From assembly GCA_049293015.1 (NCBI GenBank), contig JBATSB010000063.1:1-64000 (forward strand): a DNA stretch of 64,000 nt, in the 5' to 3' direction. This DNA is from UBA2330 sp049293015 (lineage in GTDB: Bacteria > Bacteroidota > Ignavibacteria > Tepidaquicellales > Tepidaquicellaceae). The notes under the pieces are model-generated. The model worked only from the letters and a program-made list of their open reading frames with translations. It ran no database searches and had not been told where the DNA came from. Below, in pieces: positions 43,833 to 53,208 of this stretch (the first letter of the stretch is position 1; each line of letters starts with the position of its first letter). The translations under genes and the position numbers were made by a program.

Positions 43833-44471
43833 TTATTTATTAATATAGGATACCCCAATATTAGCATTAAAGAATGTAAATGTATTTTCATCTCCTCTGC
43901 CGACGATCGGATCTCCTCCACTGAAGGCATAGTTATAATTTGCGCTGATATTAAGACCCAATCTTTTTCCCATATAAAAAATTATGCCTGCTTCGGGACC
44001 TGCTCCGAAATGAAAGTTATTATTTTTTTTAAAATTTGCTCCAAGCTGTAATCTTTCCCATATATAGTATCCACCAACATTTGCCTGTATATATGGAAAG
44101 ACTCTTACCATATATCCTTTGTTAAAAACGTAACCAATACTAAAAAGCATCGGAGTGTAATTCAGATATCTTGCCTGCGGACCTGTGATAAGTCCGTTCT
44201 GAACTTCTGTAGTTCCGTCATCATATTTATTTGAAAGTACATTATGACTTATATTAAATCCGACTGTAACACTTTGCGAAATGAATTTTTTGATACTGAA
44301 TGAAGCACCCCAGAAACTTACATTGCTCACATAATCATGTGCTCTTCCAATGTTAAAAGTAGTGCTGTATTGAAAAGTACCTATATAAAATCCTTTACCG
44401 GTTTTTTGAGCATTTGCATCGGAACATATAATTGAAACTAAAAGGAAAACAATAATTGAAATCTTTTTCAC
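43833..44471 (-). CDS. Outer-membrane beta-barrel, copy 2 of a duplicated gene pair
   Basis: 212 residues, signal peptide to NAQ, then barrel strands (FSIKKFISQSVTVGFNISHN, NVGGYYIWERLQLGANF, GAGPEAGIIFYMGKRLG). About half of its residues match the protein at 45298-45939 (RARYLNYTPMLFSIGYVFNKG against RARFINYAPVMATIGYFFNKG in reading), so the two are paralogues. It is co-directional with the DUF4136-like gene upstream at 44532. Confidence 0.8.
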   Translation of the reverse strand: MKKISIIVFLLVSIICSDANAQKTGKGFYIGTFQYSTTFNIGRAHDYVSNVSFWGASFSIKKFISQSVTVGFNISHNVLSNKYDDGTTEVQNGLITGPQARYLNYTPMLFSIGYVFNKGYMVRVFPYIQANVGGYYIWERLQLGANFKKNNNFHFGAGPEAGIIFYMGKRLGLNISANYNYAFSGGDPIVGRGDENTFTFFNANIGVSYINK

Positions 44472-44531
44472 AAAGTAAAATTTTATATTAATTAAATTTT
44501 GAATGATTTATGATAAAACATATTTGATTTT

Positions 44532-45146
44532 TTACAAATATGTTGACTGCGTAAATGCTTTATTAATGCTGTCAATTATCTTCTGAGTGACATTGCCACC
44601 TGAATTCATCACTCCGTTTGCTAATCCGATCCATTGAATTGGAAGTGATTCACCGTTAAGAACTTTAACATCTACTATCACAATGCCGATAGTTCCGGTA
44701 GAATACTCATATTCAGTATCATAAGAATAACAACTGCTGTAACTCCAGACACCACCCCAGCATCCATTATTTTCAGTTACAGTATAAGATGTTGTTGTAA
44801 CCACATTCCCTACTATTACAACTCCCGGATCTCTTGCCATAGAAGAATCTGTGATCCTTGTCCAGCCCAGTGCATTTAAATTATTTATAGTTGTATTTTT
44901 TATTGTATTATCATAAGCTCTCGTTACATTAGCTCCGTTGATCTGAACTACCGTATCAAGAAAGTAATATTTAGTAACATCATTAAAATTATAATCCGGG
45001 TTATAAAAGCTGGCTACAACAGGAATACCATTGGTAGCTATACCATAGTCTACATAACATGAAGATATAACTATTGGTATGAATATTAAAATAATTAACG
45101 AACATATTCTTATGAATTTTAATATTTTGGACATTTGATTTTTCAT
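44532..45146 (-). CDS. DUF4136-like lipoprotein, copy 2
   Basis: 204 residues with a lipobox (IVISSC) and mature part SFYNPDYNFNDVTKYYFLDTV, NNLNALGWTRI and GTIGIVIVDV, the DUF4136 fold. A paralogue lies at 46000-46605 with the same order of blocks. DUF4136 proteins are probably periplasmic lipoproteins of unknown role. Confidence 0.85.
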   Translation of the reverse strand: MKNQMSKILKFIRICSLIILIFIPIVISSCYVDYGIATNGIPVVASFYNPDYNFNDVTKYYFLDTVVQINGANVTRAYDNTIKNTTINNLNALGWTRITDSSMARDPGVVIVGNVVTTTSYTVTENNGCWGGVWSYSSCYSYDTEYEYSTGTIGIVIVDVKVLNGESLPIQWIGLANGVMNSGGNVTQKIIDSINKAFTQSTYL

Positions 45147-45243
45147 AGGTTATTAATGGAAATTTTTTAAGAAACTAAAAATAACTTATATAATAAGTAT
45201 TATCAATCAAGATTTTTTTCATATTAATTACGCTCTTTCAAAA

Positions 45244-45275
45244 AAAAAGACAGACTGTAAATAATCTGTCTTTTT
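45244..45275 (-). terminator. Rho-independent terminator of the barrel gene at 45298
   Basis: AAAAAGACAGA (45244-45254) pairs with TCTGTCTTTTT (45265-45275). On the minus strand the T run follows (A run 45241-45248). It separates the two copies of the duplicated pair. Confidence 0.88.
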
Positions 45276-45297
45276 AAAAATAAGTACTCTATAAAAT

Positions 45298-45939
45298 TTA
45301 TTGTGTGTAAGCCAGACCGATATTGGCGTTTATAAATGAGTATGCATTATTATCACTTGTTCCGATTGGATCACCTGAACTGAATGCATAATTGTATCTT
45401 GCATCCAGAACAATTGCAACATTCTGACCAACATTAAACAACACACCAACTTGAGGACCGATACCGAAATGCCAGTTATCATTATCAATAATATTAGCAC
45501 CTACCTGTAATCTTTGCTGGACATAATATGATCCGACATTTGCCTGTATGTAAGGAACAGTTTTATTTCTGCCGCCTTTATTAAAAAAGTACCCAATAGT
45601 TGCCATTACAGGAGCATAATTTATAAATCTTGCCTGCGGACCTGTGAGTGTACCGTTCTTTACTTCAGTACTGCCGTTTTCCTGCTCTTCAGAGACAACA
45701 TTATTTCCGATAAGAATTCCAACAGCTAAATTATTTTTAACAAAGCTCTTAATTTCCATAGAGCCGCCCCAGAAGCCGGGAGTACTTAAAAAATCAGCAG
45801 ATTGTCCCATATTAAAAGTTGTATTATATTCTAATGATGCTAGATAAGCACTTTTTCGGGTCATATTTTGAGAATAAGAGTCTGAAAACATGAATACGGT
45901 TACAAAAACGGTTAAAGCTAAGAATTTTATTTTATTCAT
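45298..45939 (-). CDS. Outer-membrane beta-barrel, copy 1 of the duplicated pair
   Basis: 213 residues from the ATG at 45939 (a 3-codon upstream extension is possible). Signal peptide MNKIKFLALTVFVTVFMFSDSYSQ. Strands of the same design as the paralogue at 43833-44471: SMEIKSFVKNNLAVGILIGN, NVGSYYVQQRLQVGANI, GIGPQVGVLFNVGQNVA, NANIGLAYTQ. Function unknown; the neighbouring DUF4136 lipoprotein is probably a partner. Confidence 0.8.
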   Translation of the reverse strand: MNKIKFLALTVFVTVFMFSDSYSQNMTRKSAYLASLEYNTTFNMGQSADFLSTPGFWGGSMEIKSFVKNNLAVGILIGNNVVSEEQENGSTEVKNGTLTGPQARFINYAPVMATIGYFFNKGGRNKTVPYIQANVGSYYVQQRLQVGANIIDNDNWHFGIGPQVGVLFNVGQNVAIVLDARYNYAFSSGDPIGTSDNNAYSFINANIGLAYTQ

Positions 45940-45999
45940 TATGTACAAGTTTATTTTAGTTTTTAAATTATAAAAAGCACTTTATCTGAAATTTAAAGT

Positions 46000-46605
46000 T
46001 TATTTTAGATAAGGTGACTGAGCAAATGCCTGATTGATAGCAGTAGAAATCCTTGAAGTTGTATTACCACCCTGACCAATCAATCCGTTTCCAACACCGA
46101 TCCATTCTATTGGAAGATTTGAAGCGCTTACATTATGCAAATCTGAAATAGCTACACCGACAGTTCCGGTAGAATAATCATATGTGTATCCGTAATATGG
46201 ATAGCACCATGAATATCCCCAGTAATCATACCAGCATCCGCTTCCTGTATTTACAATGTATGTGGTAGATGTTACGAATGTTCCCACTACAACTACGCCT
46301 GTTCCAAGTGAGTCTGTGACTCTTGTCCATCCAAGTGCATTTAGATTTGCGATTGTTGTTGATAGAATTGTATTGTCATAATCTCTTGTAATTGTACCAC
46401 CGTCTCTGTGAATTACAGAATCGATAAGATAATATTTAGTTACATTATTAAAATTATAATCAGGGTTGTAGAAACTTCCAACTACATCATAATTATCCGT
46501 ATTTAAAGTGTAATCAGTGTAACAGGAGGAAAAAACTACCGGAAAGATAATTATCACCGCAAACAGTAAATTTCTAAATAGTTTTAAAGAATTTTGAATT
46601 TTCAT
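46000..46605 (-). CDS. DUF4136-like lipoprotein, copy 1
   Basis: 201 residues from ATG 46605, chosen over the ATG at 46641 because it gives a normal lipoprotein signal, MKIQNSLKLFRNLLFAVII with Cys after VVFSS. The mature part contains SFYNPDYNFNNVTKYYLID, NLNALGWTRV and GTVGVAISDLH. It is followed by the barrel gene 60 bases on. A paralogue is at 44532-45146. Confidence 0.85.
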   Translation of the reverse strand: MKIQNSLKLFRNLLFAVIIIFPVVFSSCYTDYTLNTDNYDVVGSFYNPDYNFNNVTKYYLIDSVIHRDGGTITRDYDNTILSTTIANLNALGWTRVTDSLGTGVVVVGTFVTSTTYIVNTGSGCWYDYWGYSWCYPYYGYTYDYSTGTVGVAISDLHNVSASNLPIEWIGVGNGLIGQGGNTTSRISTAINQAFAQSPYLK

Positions 46606-46712
46606 TTTGTATATTTTTTTATTTATTTTAATATCATGCAAAATAACTTTTATTTAAAATACTTACAATTCTTAATATCAGTACTTTCAAAAAACATAAT
46701 TTCTTGACTGTC

Positions 46713-46751
46713 TCAAAGCCTCAAAGCCTCAAAGCCTCAAAGCCTCAAAGG
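46713..46751. repeat. TCAAAGCC octamer array
   Basis: Four exact copies of TCAAAGCC (46713-46744) plus a partial fifth. Related broken copies lie at 3966-3995 and 47280-47320. The unit has no coding use. Confidence 0.85.
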
Positions 46752-47006
46752 ATTTTTATTTATTTTTTTACAACTTAAATTATTCGCAAAACTGTTAGAA
46801 AATTAACAGTCAATTTTTTAAAAACGAAGTCATAATTTCAAAAAGCACGTTTTAAAATAATTCTAAAGTGTTTCCACTTAAAAGAATCTTTCTCAAAATT
46901 AAGAAAATTCATTCTTTATAAAAAATATATATGTGATTCAGAGCTAAATTTCAACTTTTACAATTGAGAAATTGGGAGTGAGTAAAATTTTTGAGACAGC
47001 TTCAAC

Positions 47007-47026
47007 AAAGGGGGAGCGAAGGGGGT
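47007..47026. repeat. 20-bp AAAGGGGGAGCGAAGGGGGT element, copy 1
   Basis: The exact reverse complement lies at 52989-53008, so the two copies stand in inverted orientation about 6 kb apart and flank the genes 47460-52793. Runs of G make it distinct from the AT-rich surroundings. Confidence 0.85.
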
Positions 47027-47459
47027 AGTTATGGAGAGCAATTAAAAATTACGAATTAAGTACTATGAGTTAAAAATTTTGAATTAATCAGTTACAGCTT
47101 ACAACCTTTCTAATTTTTAAAAAAGGAGGGGCAATTTTTGTTTATTTATATTTTTAACTTCTAATTATCAGTGTTTTATATAACATAAATACTTGACTGC
47201 CTCTAAGTATCCAGATAGTGATTGCACTATGTTTTGACAATAATAACTTTCAAGTTGTATAGAAGGCTCAAAGAAGTATGGTTTTATGATTTTAACTTAG
47301 AGCCTTAGAGCCTTTGTGGCAAATCAAATTGGTTACAAAGAACTTTCAATACCCTATCTGAGTTATTCATAACTCCGCTTGTTTATCTTCTTGGCTTTTT
47401 ATTCAGAACTTAAATAGGTATTTTAACCGATTAAATTTTAAAATTAAGAAAAACATTAA

Positions 47460-49217
47460 ATGCAAAATAAGAAAAATTATTTAAAACTGTTTTCACTTTT
47501 GATAATGCTATCACTAATTGCAATTATTGCCTGTTCGTCAAAAAAGAAACAGGTAGTGGCTGAAGTAGGTGATGAAAAGATATATCTTGATGATTATGAA
47601 ACACAGTATATGAAGACGGTAAATAATATTGATTCCGCAAAGAATTCCAACATGGAAAAGCGCACTGAATTTTTAGATCTGTTAATCAAATACAAACTAA
47701 AGGTAAAAGATGCACGTGAAAGAGGATTGTTAACTTCTGAAGACATTCAAAATGATCTTAAGCAGTATAAAGAAAATTTTCTGACCTCCTTTCTGATCGA
47801 CAAAGATATAGTCGAGCCGATGATCAAAGATCTTTATGACAAAAAAGAATACGAAGTAAGAGCTTCACATATTCTAATAAATCTTCCAATGCAGAACATG
47901 TCTCCGGAAGATTCAATTGCAGCATATACCAAAGCAGCAGAGGTACTTGCAAAATTAAAAGACGGAGCTGATTTTTCCGTTGTAGCGGCTGAATATTCCG
48001 ATGATAATTCCGCAAAACAAAACGGTGGAGATCTGTATTATTTTACAGCAGGAATGACAGTTCCTGAATTTGAAGATGCACTTTATGAATTAAAAGTAGG
48101 TGATTATACAAAAGAGCCGGTAAGAACTAATTTCGGACTTCATATTGTAAAACTCACAGATAAAAAGAAAAGAAGCGAAGGTATAAAAGCATCACACATT
48201 TTGATTCAGGATCAGAAAGACAGTCTAGGAAATACAATCGACTCAATCGGCACTTATAATAAAGCCAAAGAAACTCTCAGCCGTATCAAAAACGGTGAAG
48301 ATTTTGGAAAGGTTGCGACAGAAGTTTCACAGGATCCGGGATCGGCACCAAAAGGCGGAGATCTGGGATTTTTTGACAGAAGAAGAATGATACAGCCTTT
48401 TGACAGTGTTGCATTTATGCTAAAGGTAGATGAAGTTTCTGACCTTGTAAAAACACCTTACGGTTGGCATATCATCAAAGTAACAGAGATCAAACCTTAT
48501 ACTTCTTTCGAAAAACAAAAAGAAACGCTTAAAGGTGATTACAAAAAAGGTCCTGGTTTTAAAGCCGAATATACAAAATATATTGATAAGCTGATAAAAG
48601 AATTCAAATATGAGATCAATAATGAAGGTCTGAATTTCTTAATTTCAAAATTTGACAGTAATAAAACTCTGTCAAGCTTTAACATAGATTCAATGTTTAA
48701 TTCTGATGAAAGAACAAAAGTAATTGCAACATACAGCGGTGGCGATGTAAAAGTAAATGATTTTGTAGTATATATCACAAAAAACAGAGATGCTCAGGCT
48801 AGTCTTGCAAACAGCGAGACTTTAAGAAAAGTAATATCAAACACCGGTGAAATGCCCCTTCTTTATAAAAAAGCTATAAAAGAAAATATAGAAGATGATC
48901 CGCTATATGTAGAACAGCTAACGGAATATGAAAACGGACTCCTGAGCTTTAAAGTAGATCAGGAAGAACTTTGGAGAAAGATCAAAATAAATCCGGAGGA
49001 TCTTGAAAGTTATTATAACAGTCATAAAGATAAATATTCTTTTACAGACAGTAATGAAGTAAAATTAAAGCCATTTGAAGAAGTAAAATCAGAAATTTCG
49101 AATACACTTCAGCAGGATAAATTTAAAGAACTTGAAAAAGAATATATCGAAAACCTGAAAGCAAAGTATCCCGTTAAGATAAACGCTGCAATTTTAATCG
49201 AAGCATTTAAAGAATAA
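47460..49217 (+). CDS. Lipoprotein with tandem parvulin (PpiC) domains
   Basis: 585 residues. A lipobox after IIA gives Cys25-like anchoring (MLSLIAIIAC). A SurA/PrsA N-terminal chaperone region (about 30-125: VAEVGDEKIYLDDYETQYM) is followed by two parvulin domains (about 130-245 with SHILINL and NGGDLYYFTAG, and 250-365 with SHILIQDQ, KGGDLGFFDRRRM), and a long helical C-terminal region. Such proteins help fold outer-membrane or secreted proteins in the periplasm. It is 6 bases from the next gene. Confidence 0.92.
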   Translation: MQNKKNYLKLFSLLIMLSLIAIIACSSKKKQVVAEVGDEKIYLDDYETQYMKTVNNIDSAKNSNMEKRTEFLDLLIKYKLKVKDARERGLLTSEDIQNDLKQYKENFLTSFLIDKDIVEPMIKDLYDKKEYEVRASHILINLPMQNMSPEDSIAAYTKAAEVLAKLKDGADFSVVAAEYSDDNSAKQNGGDLYYFTAGMTVPEFEDALYELKVGDYTKEPVRTNFGLHIVKLTDKKKRSEGIKASHILIQDQKDSLGNTIDSIGTYNKAKETLSRIKNGEDFGKVATEVSQDPGSAPKGGDLGFFDRRRMIQPFDSVAFMLKVDEVSDLVKTPYGWHIIKVTEIKPYTSFEKQKETLKGDYKKGPGFKAEYTKYIDKLIKEFKYEINNEGLNFLISKFDSNKTLSSFNIDSMFNSDERTKVIATYSGGDVKVNDFVVYITKNRDAQASLANSETLRKVISNTGEMPLLYKKAIKENIEDDPLYVEQLTEYENGLLSFKVDQEELWRKIKINPEDLESYYNSHKDKYSFTDSNEVKLKPFEEVKSEISNTLQQDKFKELEKEYIENLKAKYPVKINAAILIEAFKE

Positions 49218-49223
49218 ATTAAG

Positions 49224-50501
49224 ATGTTTAAAGTAATATATTTAATACCATTATTTCTGATTCTGTCATCTGCACTTTTTGCTCAGCCCGAAGGTGACAG
49301 AATTATAGCAGTAGTCGGAAACGAAATAATCACAGAATCTGATTTTCAGTATCAGCTTCAGCTTTATGCGCGTCAAAATCAACTGGCAGACATTTCTCCT
49401 TACATGGTTCAGCAAATTTTCCAATCCATTCTTACAAATAAAATAATTCTTGCCAAAGCCGAGCAGGACAGTATTTATATTACAGAAGAGGAATTAAACA
49501 GGGAACTCGAGAACCGGATGAAGAATCTGATATCACAGGTAGGCTCAGCCGAAAAACTCGAGGAAATGTATAGTATGTCTATGACCAAGATCAAGATCCT
49601 TTTAAAAGAAGATCTTGAAAAAAGCATGAAGACCGATAAGCTGAAAAGACAAAAATTTTCAGGTGGTATGAGGGTCTCAGATGCTGAAGTTAAAGAATTT
49701 TATACTTCTTATGGTGATAGTCTGCCGGATGTGAGTGAAGAGCTTGAGATCGCTGCTATTGTAATGGAAAGAAAAGTAAGTGAATCAGAGAAGAAGGAAG
49801 CTGAAAGAATTGCTTTGCAGATTTTAGACAGTATTAAAAACGGAACAGATTTTTCAGAACTTGCCAGAAGAAATTCTGGTGACTCATTATCAGCTATTGA
49901 AGGCGGTGATCTCGGTATAGCTTCCAAAGGTACTTTTGTTAAGGAATTTGAAGATGCCGTTTTTAGTCTCGCCCCGGGTGGTGTCTCAGGAATTGTCGAA
50001 ACACAATTCGGACTGCATATTATAAAACTCAATGAAAAGCTCGGCGATAAAGTAAAGGCACAGCATATACTTATCAGATTTCCTAAATTTGAATCTTCAG
50101 ATTTTGAAACAATTAATTTTCTGAATGAACTTAGTGATAAGATCAAAAGTGGTGAAATTACTTTTGAAGATGCTGCTAAACAATATTCTGATGATCCTCA
50201 GGCGAAGAGTAATGGCGGGTATGCTGGTAAGGTGCCGGCTGAACAGTTTGACAGTGCTACTGTAGAAATATTAAACAACCTGACCGATGGACAGATAAGT
50301 GAGCCTATCAGAATAGGAAGTGATACAGAATATGGTTATCAAATCATTAAAATGATCAGTAAAATACCTCCGCACAAACTTACTTTGAAAGATGATTATG
50401 AAAAGGTAAAACGGTATGCTGAGAACTATAAGGAAAATAAAGAGATGGAGTCATGGATAGAGGAACTGCGTGAAAGTATTTATGTAGATATTAAAATGTA
50501 A
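49224..50501 (+). CDS. surA: SurA-like periplasmic peptidyl-prolyl isomerase
   Basis: 425 residues with a signal peptide (1-20, ending FAQ), the SurA-type N-domain (IIAVVGNEIITESDFQYQLQLYARQ and LTNKIILAKAEQDSI) and two parvulin domains (about 165-275 and 275-380; EGGDLGIASKGTFVKEFED, AQHILIRFP, SNGGYAGKVP). Expected to fold outer-membrane barrels and T9SS cargo. It overlaps functionally with the upstream lipoprotein and probably shares its operon. Confidence 0.9.
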   Translation: MFKVIYLIPLFLILSSALFAQPEGDRIIAVVGNEIITESDFQYQLQLYARQNQLADISPYMVQQIFQSILTNKIILAKAEQDSIYITEEELNRELENRMKNLISQVGSAEKLEEMYSMSMTKIKILLKEDLEKSMKTDKLKRQKFSGGMRVSDAEVKEFYTSYGDSLPDVSEELEIAAIVMERKVSESEKKEAERIALQILDSIKNGTDFSELARRNSGDSLSAIEGGDLGIASKGTFVKEFEDAVFSLAPGGVSGIVETQFGLHIIKLNEKLGDKVKAQHILIRFPKFESSDFETINFLNELSDKIKSGEITFEDAAKQYSDDPQAKSNGGYAGKVPAEQFDSATVEILNNLTDGQISEPIRIGSDTEYGYQIIKMISKIPPHKLTLKDDYEKVKRYAENYKENKEMESWIEELRESIYVDIKM

Positions 50502-50562
50502 TAGCCGGCTTCAGCAAAATCAGTTTAGATTTGTTTTTGAAAATATAATTATCGGAAGGACA

Positions 50563-50628
50563 ATGAGACTGAATTTCTCTAGTCTGTTAATTCCATTATT
50601 TCCATTAATTGCATTTTCAGCTATTTAA
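50563..50628 (+). CDS. Tiny hydrophobic open frame before the VWA gene (leader peptide or remnant)
   Basis: ATG at 50563 follows GGAAGGA (50554-50560) and encodes MRLNFSSLLIPLFPLIAF plus three residues, a signal-peptide-like stretch ended by TAA. The same frame continues 15 codons past the stop and ends in a TGA that overlaps the ATG of the next gene (ATGA). It could be a short leader, a coupled small gene with an internal stop, or a gene remnant. Very low support. Confidence 0.3.
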   Translation: MRLNFSSLLIPLFPLIAFSAI

Positions 50629-50675
50629 ACAAAAGGTTTTGAATTTGATAAACTTCCTAAAACCAACCCGGTAAA

Positions 50676-52793
50676 ATGAATTTTTCATTCAGCGCAGAAT
50701 ATGGTTTTGTCTATGCAGTAATAATGCTGATTGCCGCCGGTGCAGTCTCATATTTTTATTATAAAAAAACTATACTCAAAGAACCTCAAAAGAAATTCCT
50801 AACTGCTCTAAGATCTTTGTCAGTTTTTTTTATTTTGATATTACTGCTTTCACCGGTGATGTCATTTGTTTCAAATATTTCCCCTTCTCCAAAAAATATT
50901 TTTCTCATCGATAATTCTGAAAGTCTTTTAATCGAAAACAGAAATGAACTTTTAAAAAAAATTGTCACTGATGATCTGACCGGTACAGGAGCAGCGAATG
51001 CAGAAGATCTTTATTTTCTTTTTTCAGGAGATCTGATAAAGGAAATTTCCGCAGATGAACTGGGTGGAATTACTTATGAAGGTATAAATAATTTTGAAAC
51101 AGATCTGTCATCACCTGTAAGTGCACTTCAGGAAAAACTTTCCGCAGCAAATATTTCTACAGTAAATATTATTTCAGACGGAATGATCAATGAAGGCGGG
51201 AATCCGCTGAAGTTTGCAAGGTCAATGAATGTTCCCTTTAATTATTATCTGACCGGCGATACTATTCAGAAAAGTGACGTTGCAATAAAAAATCTTTATT
51301 ACAATAAAACTGCTTTTGCGGAAAGTACTGTGCCTGTAAAAGTTCAGATCGCTTCTTATAATTTTAATACAAATGTGAATGTAAGTCTTTATGAAGAGGA
51401 TAAGCTCATTGACACAAAGACAGTTGCAGTAAATGAAAGAGACAACTTATATGATGTATCCTTCAATGTGTTTTCTGCAGAAGATAATATTGTAAAGTAC
51501 AGAATAGAAACCGAGCCGTTAGAAAATGAGATCATTTTAAAAAATAATTTCAGAGAATTTTTTATAAAATTTACTGACAATAAATTCAAAGTATTAGTTA
51601 TATCAGGCGGTCCATCAGCCGATAATGCATTTATTACTGAAGAGCTTAAGAAGGTCAGAAATTTTGAAACCACTGTGTTTACTCAAAAATCCGGCGGTGA
51701 ATTTTATGAAGGCGGATTTCCGGATATAAATATTTTTGATACATTTATTTTGATCGGATATCCAACGGCTGTTTCAGATCAGAGTATTCTGAACAGGATC
51801 AGTGCGGAGATTGAGAAAAAAAATTCATCACTTATATTTTTTGCAGGAAGGAATACGGATTATAGTAAGCTTATGTCAATTGAAGACAAACTGAGCTTTA
51901 AGATTTCGTCAGCATCTGATAATGAAGAGCTGACAGGTCTTTCTTCTGTAGTTTCAAATGACAATGAAATATTCAGTCGGCTCGATCAATTGAGATCAGT
52001 CAGCAGCATGCCTGATATATTTAAGACTTCTTCAGTCTTTTCAGCTAATCCATCTGCAGATGTTTTTCTTTTGACTACAAAAAATTCCATACCGGCTCTG
52101 ATAATTGAAAACACGAAAAGTAAAAAGTCTGCTGCATTTCTTGCATACGGATTTTATAAATGGAGACTGAACAAAAATAATACAGGTAATAATGATCTGT
52201 TTAGAAATATTCTGTCAAATATTATTATTGCTATTACAGACAAGGAAGCTCAGAAACACTTTTCCATCGAAACGACAAAGTCCGTTTATTCAAAATTTGA
52301 AGATGTGAAATTCAATGCATCCATTTTGAATCATGAAGTAAATGGAAATGAAAAGATTCTTGTGAAAATTTCAGGAAACGGAATTGAAAAAGAAACTGAG
52401 CTTATTAGATTAAACGACAATCACTATTCAGGAAAAGTGAACATTCCTGAAGACGGAAATTATGAATATAGAGCAGGGCTTTACGATGACAATGTTTTAG
52501 TGGAAAATATACAGGGAAGATTTTCGGTAGGGGAGAATAATTTTGAATTCACAGATACAAGAGCTGATAATTCTGTATTGAAAATACTTTCGTTAGAAAC
52601 AGGTGGACAAAATCTTACAGGAAAATCTAAAAGTGAGATCGATGACATTCTTAAAGAAATGAATAGTAAGTCGGAGTATGAATTTAAAACCGCGCGTAAT
52701 CTGGAGCTGAATGTGAATCCATATTATCTTGCACTGCTGATATTTTTATTATGTCTTGAATGGTTTTTGCGAAAGAGAAATAATCTGCCGTAA
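50676..52793 (+). CDS. VWA-domain membrane protein
   Basis: 705 residues with two N-terminal membrane helices (about 9-28 and 46-66) and one at the C-terminus (about 685-700). Between them a von Willebrand A-like domain has the MIDAS motif DNSES (D79-x-S81-x-S83) and IISDG near residue 165, plus a later GATase-like Rossmann part (FKVLVISGGPSADN, about 310) and two beta-domains. This design matches membrane VWA proteins of Bacteroidota, sometimes encoded next to BatA/BatB or MoxR systems. Neither is in this window. Function unknown. Confidence 0.8.
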   Translation: MNFSFSAEYGFVYAVIMLIAAGAVSYFYYKKTILKEPQKKFLTALRSLSVFFILILLLSPVMSFVSNISPSPKNIFLIDNSESLLIENRNELLKKIVTDDLTGTGAANAEDLYFLFSGDLIKEISADELGGITYEGINNFETDLSSPVSALQEKLSAANISTVNIISDGMINEGGNPLKFARSMNVPFNYYLTGDTIQKSDVAIKNLYYNKTAFAESTVPVKVQIASYNFNTNVNVSLYEEDKLIDTKTVAVNERDNLYDVSFNVFSAEDNIVKYRIETEPLENEIILKNNFREFFIKFTDNKFKVLVISGGPSADNAFITEELKKVRNFETTVFTQKSGGEFYEGGFPDINIFDTFILIGYPTAVSDQSILNRISAEIEKKNSSLIFFAGRNTDYSKLMSIEDKLSFKISSASDNEELTGLSSVVSNDNEIFSRLDQLRSVSSMPDIFKTSSVFSANPSADVFLLTTKNSIPALIIENTKSKKSAAFLAYGFYKWRLNKNNTGNNDLFRNILSNIIIAITDKEAQKHFSIETTKSVYSKFEDVKFNASILNHEVNGNEKILVKISGNGIEKETELIRLNDNHYSGKVNIPEDGNYEYRAGLYDDNVLVENIQGRFSVGENNFEFTDTRADNSVLKILSLETGGQNLTGKSKSEIDDILKEMNSKSEYEFKTARNLELNVNPYYLALLIFLLCLEWFLRKRNNLP

Positions 52794-52870
52794 TAGCCGT
52801 AGGTAAATTATGTTAAAAGATAGTAACATTATATATAAGATGCGAAAAATATTAAAACGAAGGTTTAGCT

Positions 52871-52894
52871 CCTCCCCTTTGTCCAAAGGGGAGG
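52871..52894. repeat. CCTCCCCTTT hairpin element
   Basis: CCTCCCCTTT (52871-52880) pairs perfectly with AAAGGGGAGG (52885-52894) around a 4-base loop, followed by CTGGGAGGGG. Lies 78 bases after the VWA gene stop; no T run follows, so it is treated as a dispersed repeat and not as a terminator. Confidence 0.75.
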
Positions 52895-52988
52895 CTGGGA
52901 GGGGTTTGTAAAACCGGGTTTAATTTGACCAAAGTACTAAAGGTGTTGAGTTCTATAAAATATATTATTGCTATTTCTGTCGGCAACA

Positions 52989-53018
52989 ACCCCCTTCGCT
53001 CCCCCTTTTTTAAGGGGG
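52989..53018. repeat. 20-bp element, inverted copy 2, with CCCCCTT hairpin
   Basis: The 20 bases from 52989 are the exact reverse complement of 47007-47026, and CCCCCTT (53001-53007) pairs with AAGGGGG (53012-53018). An open frame through here (52925-53116) only translates the repeat. The remainder of the 415-base spacer 52794-53208 is AT-rich without a gene. Confidence 0.85.
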
Positions 53019-53208
53019 AATTACTTATTAATTATCCTAAAACGTACTGTTTGAAATTTGATTTAGTTTCTAAAAAACTGAGTAAAAATTTTATTATCTT
53101 TCTGAGAATAAATTAAATTGTTAAAAACTAAAGTACTGCAAGGTAGGATTTAAATTAAGGGTTAGTTTAATTAATTTGTTAAATAAATTTAAAAAGTATT
53201 AATTCCGT

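Larger units (their letters stand above)
46673..47207. repeat. Diverged direct repeat around CTTGACTG in the 818-base gap
   Basis: The segment ending TTCTTGACTGTCTCAAAG (46673-46719) and one ending ATACTTGACTGCCTCTAAG (47165-47207) share TATCAGT, ACATAA and CTTGACTG blocks in the same order, so they are two diverged copies of a sequence of about 45 bases. The rest of the gap 46642-47459 has no gene; it also holds the octamer array at 46713 and the G-rich 20-mer at 47007. Confidence 0.5.

Noticed and set aside
46713..46751. CRISPR or VNTR in a gene
   Set aside because: An 8-bp tandem repeat in non-coding DNA; too short to be CRISPR.
52871..52894. Terminator for the VWA gene
   Set aside because: The stem is perfect but has no following T run, and similar stems occur in this type of repeat.
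52925..53116. 63-codon plus-strand open frame
   Set aside because: Its middle (NNPLRSPFFKG) is the translation of the 20-bp repeat and hairpin, so it is not a gene.
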